Shown here piece after piece: positions 4,648 to 7,474 of a stretch of 7,474 nucleotides of DNA; within the stretch, counting starts at the first letter, position 1, and every line of letters starts with the position of its first letter. Source of the DNA: an uncultured Cocleimonas sp. GTDB taxonomy: Bacteria; Pseudomonadota; Gammaproteobacteria; Thiotrichales; Thiotrichaceae. The stretch covers positions 1-7,474 of the forward strand of contig CALISP010000148.1 in assembly GCA_938041705.1 (NCBI GenBank). Reading direction: 5' to 3'. The position numbers were made by a program, and so were the translations under genes. The notes under the pieces are model-generated. The model was given only the letters and a program-made list of their open reading frames with translations, ran no database searches and was not told where the DNA came from.

Positions 4648-7386
4648 TTATTGAATTGTGCTTTCCCAAATAGGACTATTATCCTTAGGAGCTTGTCTTT
4701 GATTAGATTGCTTAGACCAATTCAATGAGTTCTGTTTTGGCCTTACGCCTCCACCTGAGTTATTCATTCTATCTGTTTGGTCGCCACTGACGCGGTTATT
4801 TACCGAGTTATTTCCAGAAGCACTGGTTGAGTTATTATACGACTGGTCACTCCACGCGGGAGTGCCATCATTCGCAATATTTTCATAATAAATTTCAGGA
4901 GCACACTCACTGATTTCATTTGGCTCAGAACCAACAATGAATGGCACGATACTTTTCTCCCCACATTCAGCATTAAATAATAAACCCGTCGATTTATCGA
5001 CCGTCATAAACTTAATAGTTTTAGGTTTTTTGGGTTTGAAAGGTTTGGTATCAATGCCTTTTACAAAGTCTGACCAAACTCTCAATGCACCACTTGCACC
5101 TGTAAAACCGCTAGGTTTATTATCATCTCGGCCTACCCAAACAGTCACAACGTGTTCACCTGTAAAGCCTGCAAACCAGCTATCTACATTTTTGTTAGTG
5201 GTTCCTGTTTTACCTGCTGAATTCTTCCATGCTGGTAAGGTACTGCTTAAATAACGCGCCGTGCCTTCTTTTGTAACTTTATTCATGGCGTAATTAACTA
5301 AATACATAGATTCTTCACGCGCTACCTGTTTAACCACAAGTGGATAACTTTTCAAGGTTTCACCATAAGAGTTCATTACGCTACGGATTGCTTTTAAAGG
5401 TGTATAAGTTCCTCCTGCTGCAAACGTTTGGTACATCTGCTGAACTTCAATTGGGGTTAATTGCAATGCACCTAACAACAACGATGGATTAGCAACTAGA
5501 TTTCTATCTAAGCCTAAATTTTGTACGGTTTTAATCACTTGATCCAACCCTATAGTGATACCAATACGAACTGTCGGCGTATTTAATGAGTTAACCAAAC
5601 CTTGTTCAAATGGCACCATACCTAAGTCTTTTCCACTGTAGTTTTTTGGCTTCCAGGTTTTTGATTTAGATAAACGCACCGTCACTGGCCCTGCATCAAT
5701 AGGTGTTGCCATGGTGTAATCGCCTGACTCAAGAGCTGCTAAATAAACCGCAGGCTTGATTAAAGAACCGATTTGTCGAGAAGCACTTAGGGCTCGATTG
5801 TAACCTGCAAAACGAGCATCACGACCACCAACAACCGCTAATATCTCCCCTCCTTGTACACTACTTACCAACATTGCTCCGTTCAGTTGATCTTTGTCCA
5901 TACGACGTGTTTTCTCTAGTTTTTCTACTCTTTCTTTTAATACCGTTTCAGCTTTAATTTGGATAACAGGGTCCATCGAAGTAAAGATTAAAAGTCCTGA
6001 GGAATTTAGATCTTTCTCTTGGTAATCGCGTTGTAATTGTTTTCTCACCAACTCTAAAAATGATGGGAATGGGCTTACACTAGGTGGAGCAAATGTTGAT
6101 ACACCTAGTGGCTTTGCTTTTAATAGTTCTAATGAAGCAACTTCTAAAACTCCTTCACGCGCCATCACATCCAAAACAAGATTGCGTCTTTCCATTGCCG
6201 CTTTTGGCCGAACTCGTGGATTGTAATAGGACGGACCTTTTGCCAATCCAATCAGCAAAGCAACTTGCTCAGTGTTTAGTTCATTTATGGGTTTATTAAA
6301 GTAAAACTGTGATGCCAAACCAAAACCATGCACCGCACGCTTGCCATTCTGACCTAAATAAATTTCATTTAAATATGCTTCTAAGATTTCGTCTTTATCG
6401 TAATGGACTTCTAACAACATCGCCATTATCGCTTCTTGAGCTTTTCGCTTGTAACTTTTTTCACTTGTTAGAAAAAAGTTCTTTACCAGTTGCTGAGTAA
6501 GCGTACTTGCGCCCTGGACTCTCTTACCAGCTTCTGCATTTGCTAAAACGGCACGGATAATTGACTTTGGATTTACGCCGAAATGTTCGTAATATTTTTT
6601 ATCTTCTACTGCGACTAAACCTTTAGCTAAAAGTGGGGTTATGTCATCTAATCTAACTAGTACACGATCTTCATTATGTTGAGGGTAAAAGTTTCCGATT
6701 AATACTGGCTCTAAACGCATTAACGTTAATGGCTCTTTACTCTCTGTGTTACTGAGTTTTACAATTTTATTTTTCTTAATATCAATTTGAATTCGACGTG
6801 AAATCTCTTGATCTTCTGCAAACTTAAAGCCACGAGTTTGTACATAGAAGGTGTTTTTCTTTTTGGTGAATTGGCCCGTGCCCACTAAGTGAGTCACATA
6901 GCTATAGCCTAATAGTTGTAATTCTTTTTGGAGGTTTTCTGGTCGAAGGCTTTGTCCTTCATAAAGCTCTAATGGACGTGCGAATACGCGTGCTGGTAAA
7001 GCCCAACGTTTGCCTTCAAATTGACTACGAACGAGATCATCTTGCTGTAACACGTATGCTGCAAAGAATAGAGAACCTAAAATAATTCCGATTAGCATCG
7101 CAATACGCGTAATGCGCCAAACACTTCTAAACAAGAAATTAATTACAGCAAATATGCCACCTTTTCTCGCTTTGCTATTCTCACTAGGATTTTGTTGTTG
7201 GGTGTTATCGCTGTCATCGACATCCATTGTAGCGAGGATTTCTTGATCAGATAATTTATCACCACCTGAAGAAATATCATCAGCTATTTCAGAACCGTTC
7301 AATTCATCATCGGCACCATCAGTTACAATATCTGATAGCTCAGAGAGTTCTTCTGCATTGAGTGGTTTGTCTTTATTATCTGACAA
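4648..7386 (-). CDS. mrcB: Penicillin-binding protein 1b, bifunctional peptidoglycan glycosyltransferase/transpeptidase
   Basis: Complete 912-residue class A PBP of the inner membrane that polymerises lipid II and cross-links the product in the periplasm. Residues 1-75 are cytoplasmic and markedly acidic; a single membrane helix spans about 94-113. A UB2H-type region follows (about 125-215, RVFARPLELYEGQ at 133-145), the docking site for outer-membrane activators in Escherichia coli. The GT51 domain shows EDKKYYEHFG (261-270, catalytic E261), QGASTLTQQLVKNFFL (291-306), RKAQE (314-318) and EAYLNEIYLGQNG (336-348). The transpeptidase domain has S541-L-I-K544 (nucleophile S541), S600-L-N602 and K726-T-G728. 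Residues C808 and C827 could form a periplasmic disulphide. The last 75 or so residues are a disordered Asn/Ser/Gln-rich tail, which makes the protein longer than the 844-residue E. coli enzyme. The start is TTG: an in-frame TAG lies three codons upstream, AGGG is at good spacing, and the next Met (54) would discard only the acidic leader. The LpoP-like gene follows. Confidence 0.97.
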   Translation of the reverse strand: MSDNKDKPLNAEELSELSDIVTDGADDELNGSEIADDISSGGDKLSDQEILATMDVDDSDNTQQQNPSENSKARKGGIFAVINFLFRSVWRITRIAMLIGIILGSLFFAAYVLQQDDLVRSQFEGKRWALPARVFARPLELYEGQSLRPENLQKELQLLGYSYVTHLVGTGQFTKKKNTFYVQTRGFKFAEDQEISRRIQIDIKKNKIVKLSNTESKEPLTLMRLEPVLIGNFYPQHNEDRVLVRLDDITPLLAKGLVAVEDKKYYEHFGVNPKSIIRAVLANAEAGKRVQGASTLTQQLVKNFFLTSEKSYKRKAQEAIMAMLLEVHYDKDEILEAYLNEIYLGQNGKRAVHGFGLASQFYFNKPINELNTEQVALLIGLAKGPSYYNPRVRPKAAMERRNLVLDVMAREGVLEVASLELLKAKPLGVSTFAPPSVSPFPSFLELVRKQLQRDYQEKDLNSSGLLIFTSMDPVIQIKAETVLKERVEKLEKTRRMDKDQLNGAMLVSSVQGGEILAVVGGRDARFAGYNRALSASRQIGSLIKPAVYLAALESGDYTMATPIDAGPVTVRLSKSKTWKPKNYSGKDLGMVPFEQGLVNSLNTPTVRIGITIGLDQVIKTVQNLGLDRNLVANPSLLLGALQLTPIEVQQMYQTFAAGGTYTPLKAIRSVMNSYGETLKSYPLVVKQVAREESMYLVNYAMNKVTKEGTARYLSSTLPAWKNSAGKTGTTNKNVDSWFAGFTGEHVVTVWVGRDDNKPSGFTGASGALRVWSDFVKGIDTKPFKPKKPKTIKFMTVDKSTGLLFNAECGEKSIVPFIVGSEPNEISECAPEIYYENIANDGTPAWSDQSYNNSTSASGNNSVNNRVSGDQTDRMNNSGGGVRPKQNSLNWSKQSNQRQAPKDNSPIWESTIQ

Positions 7387-7393
7387 GAAAAAG

Positions 7394-7398
7394 CCCTA
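7394..7398 (-). promoter_or_regulatory. Shine-Dalgarno of mrcB that fixes a TTG start
   Basis: TAGGG on the minus strand ends 7 bases before the TTG at 7386. Its TAG is itself an in-frame stop (7396-7398), so no longer protein is possible and TTG is the first start codon available in the frame. Confidence 0.7.
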
Positions 7399-7431
7399 AT
7401 AATTGAAATAATTTTATGATCTAAACGTTAT

Positions 7432-7459
7432 ATTGTACGACTATGAATTACAGTCTAAG
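7432..7459 (-). promoter_or_regulatory. Candidate promoter of mrcB
   Basis: On the minus strand a good -10 match TACAAT (7432-7437) lies about 45 bases before the TTG start. The element at -35 distance, CTTAGA (7454-7459, 16-base spacer), agrees poorly with TTGACA. The call rests mainly on the -10 box and on the absence of any gene in the 88 bases upstream of mrcB. Confidence 0.3.
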
Positions 7460-7474
7460 TTCGAGTTAAGCCCA

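Noticed and set aside
4937..5254. 105-codon plus-strand open frame
   Set aside because: It lies wholly inside the transpeptidase region of mrcB, its product has no recognisable motif, and the minus-strand frame there carries the KTG box. It is a shadow frame, like the other plus-strand frames inside mrcB, yoaA and tsaB.
7443..7469. Divergent plus-strand ATG upstream of mrcB
   Set aside because: The frame stops after 8 codons at TAA, so it is not the start of a divergent gene.
7387..7474. LexA-type SOS box upstream of the operon, considered because YoaA is a DNA-repair helicase
   Set aside because: No CTGT-N8-ACAG match is present in the 88 upstream bases.
1..7474. Mobile element, phage, CRISPR or horizontally acquired island
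   Set aside because: All genes are conserved core functions in one orientation with even composition; there are no transposase or integrase genes, no direct repeats of array type and no tRNA-linked attachment site.

Overview
The window is a single-strand stretch of gammaproteobacterial chromosome: every convincing gene reads on the minus strand. The evidence for the group is the gene set: a bifunctional PBP1b with a UB2H-type region, a YoaA-type DinG-family helicase directly upstream of tsaB (an arrangement also seen in enterobacteria), and a Pseudomonas-LpoP-like lipoprotein next to the PBP1b gene. The sequence is AT-rich by eye, which suggests a marine or otherwise low-GC gammaproteobacterium rather than Pseudomonas itself; I cannot name a genus. 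I see no mobile element, CRISPR array, tRNA, rRNA or origin.

Layout in direction of transcription (right to left). 7386-4648: mrcB/ponB, penicillin-binding protein 1b, 912 residues, starting at a TTG codon just after an in-frame TAG. 4647-4516: a 132-base AT-rich gap with two small inverted repeats. 4515-3739: a GTG-started outer-membrane lipoprotein with a C-terminal TPR-like region, the best candidate for the PBP1b activator LpoP. 3732-1729: yoaA, an XPD/DinG-type iron-sulphur helicase, starting 6 bases after the lipoprotein stop. 1732-1001: tsaB, overlapping yoaA by 4 bases (ATGA). 1000-701: a 300-base non-coding gap with several inverted repeats. 700-5: a six-helix membrane protein of the uncharacterised VC0807 type.

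Together the lipoprotein, yoaA and tsaB look like one translationally coupled transcription unit, probably continuous with mrcB. It would join three jobs: septal and side-wall peptidoglycan synthesis with its outer-membrane activator, repair of stalled replication forks, and the t6A37 modification of ANN-decoding tRNAs. The VC0807-type gene is probably transcribed separately. I found no clearly new system; the items most worth a second look are the LpoP candidate, the non-ATG starts of the synthase and activator genes, and the unexplained structure in the two gaps.
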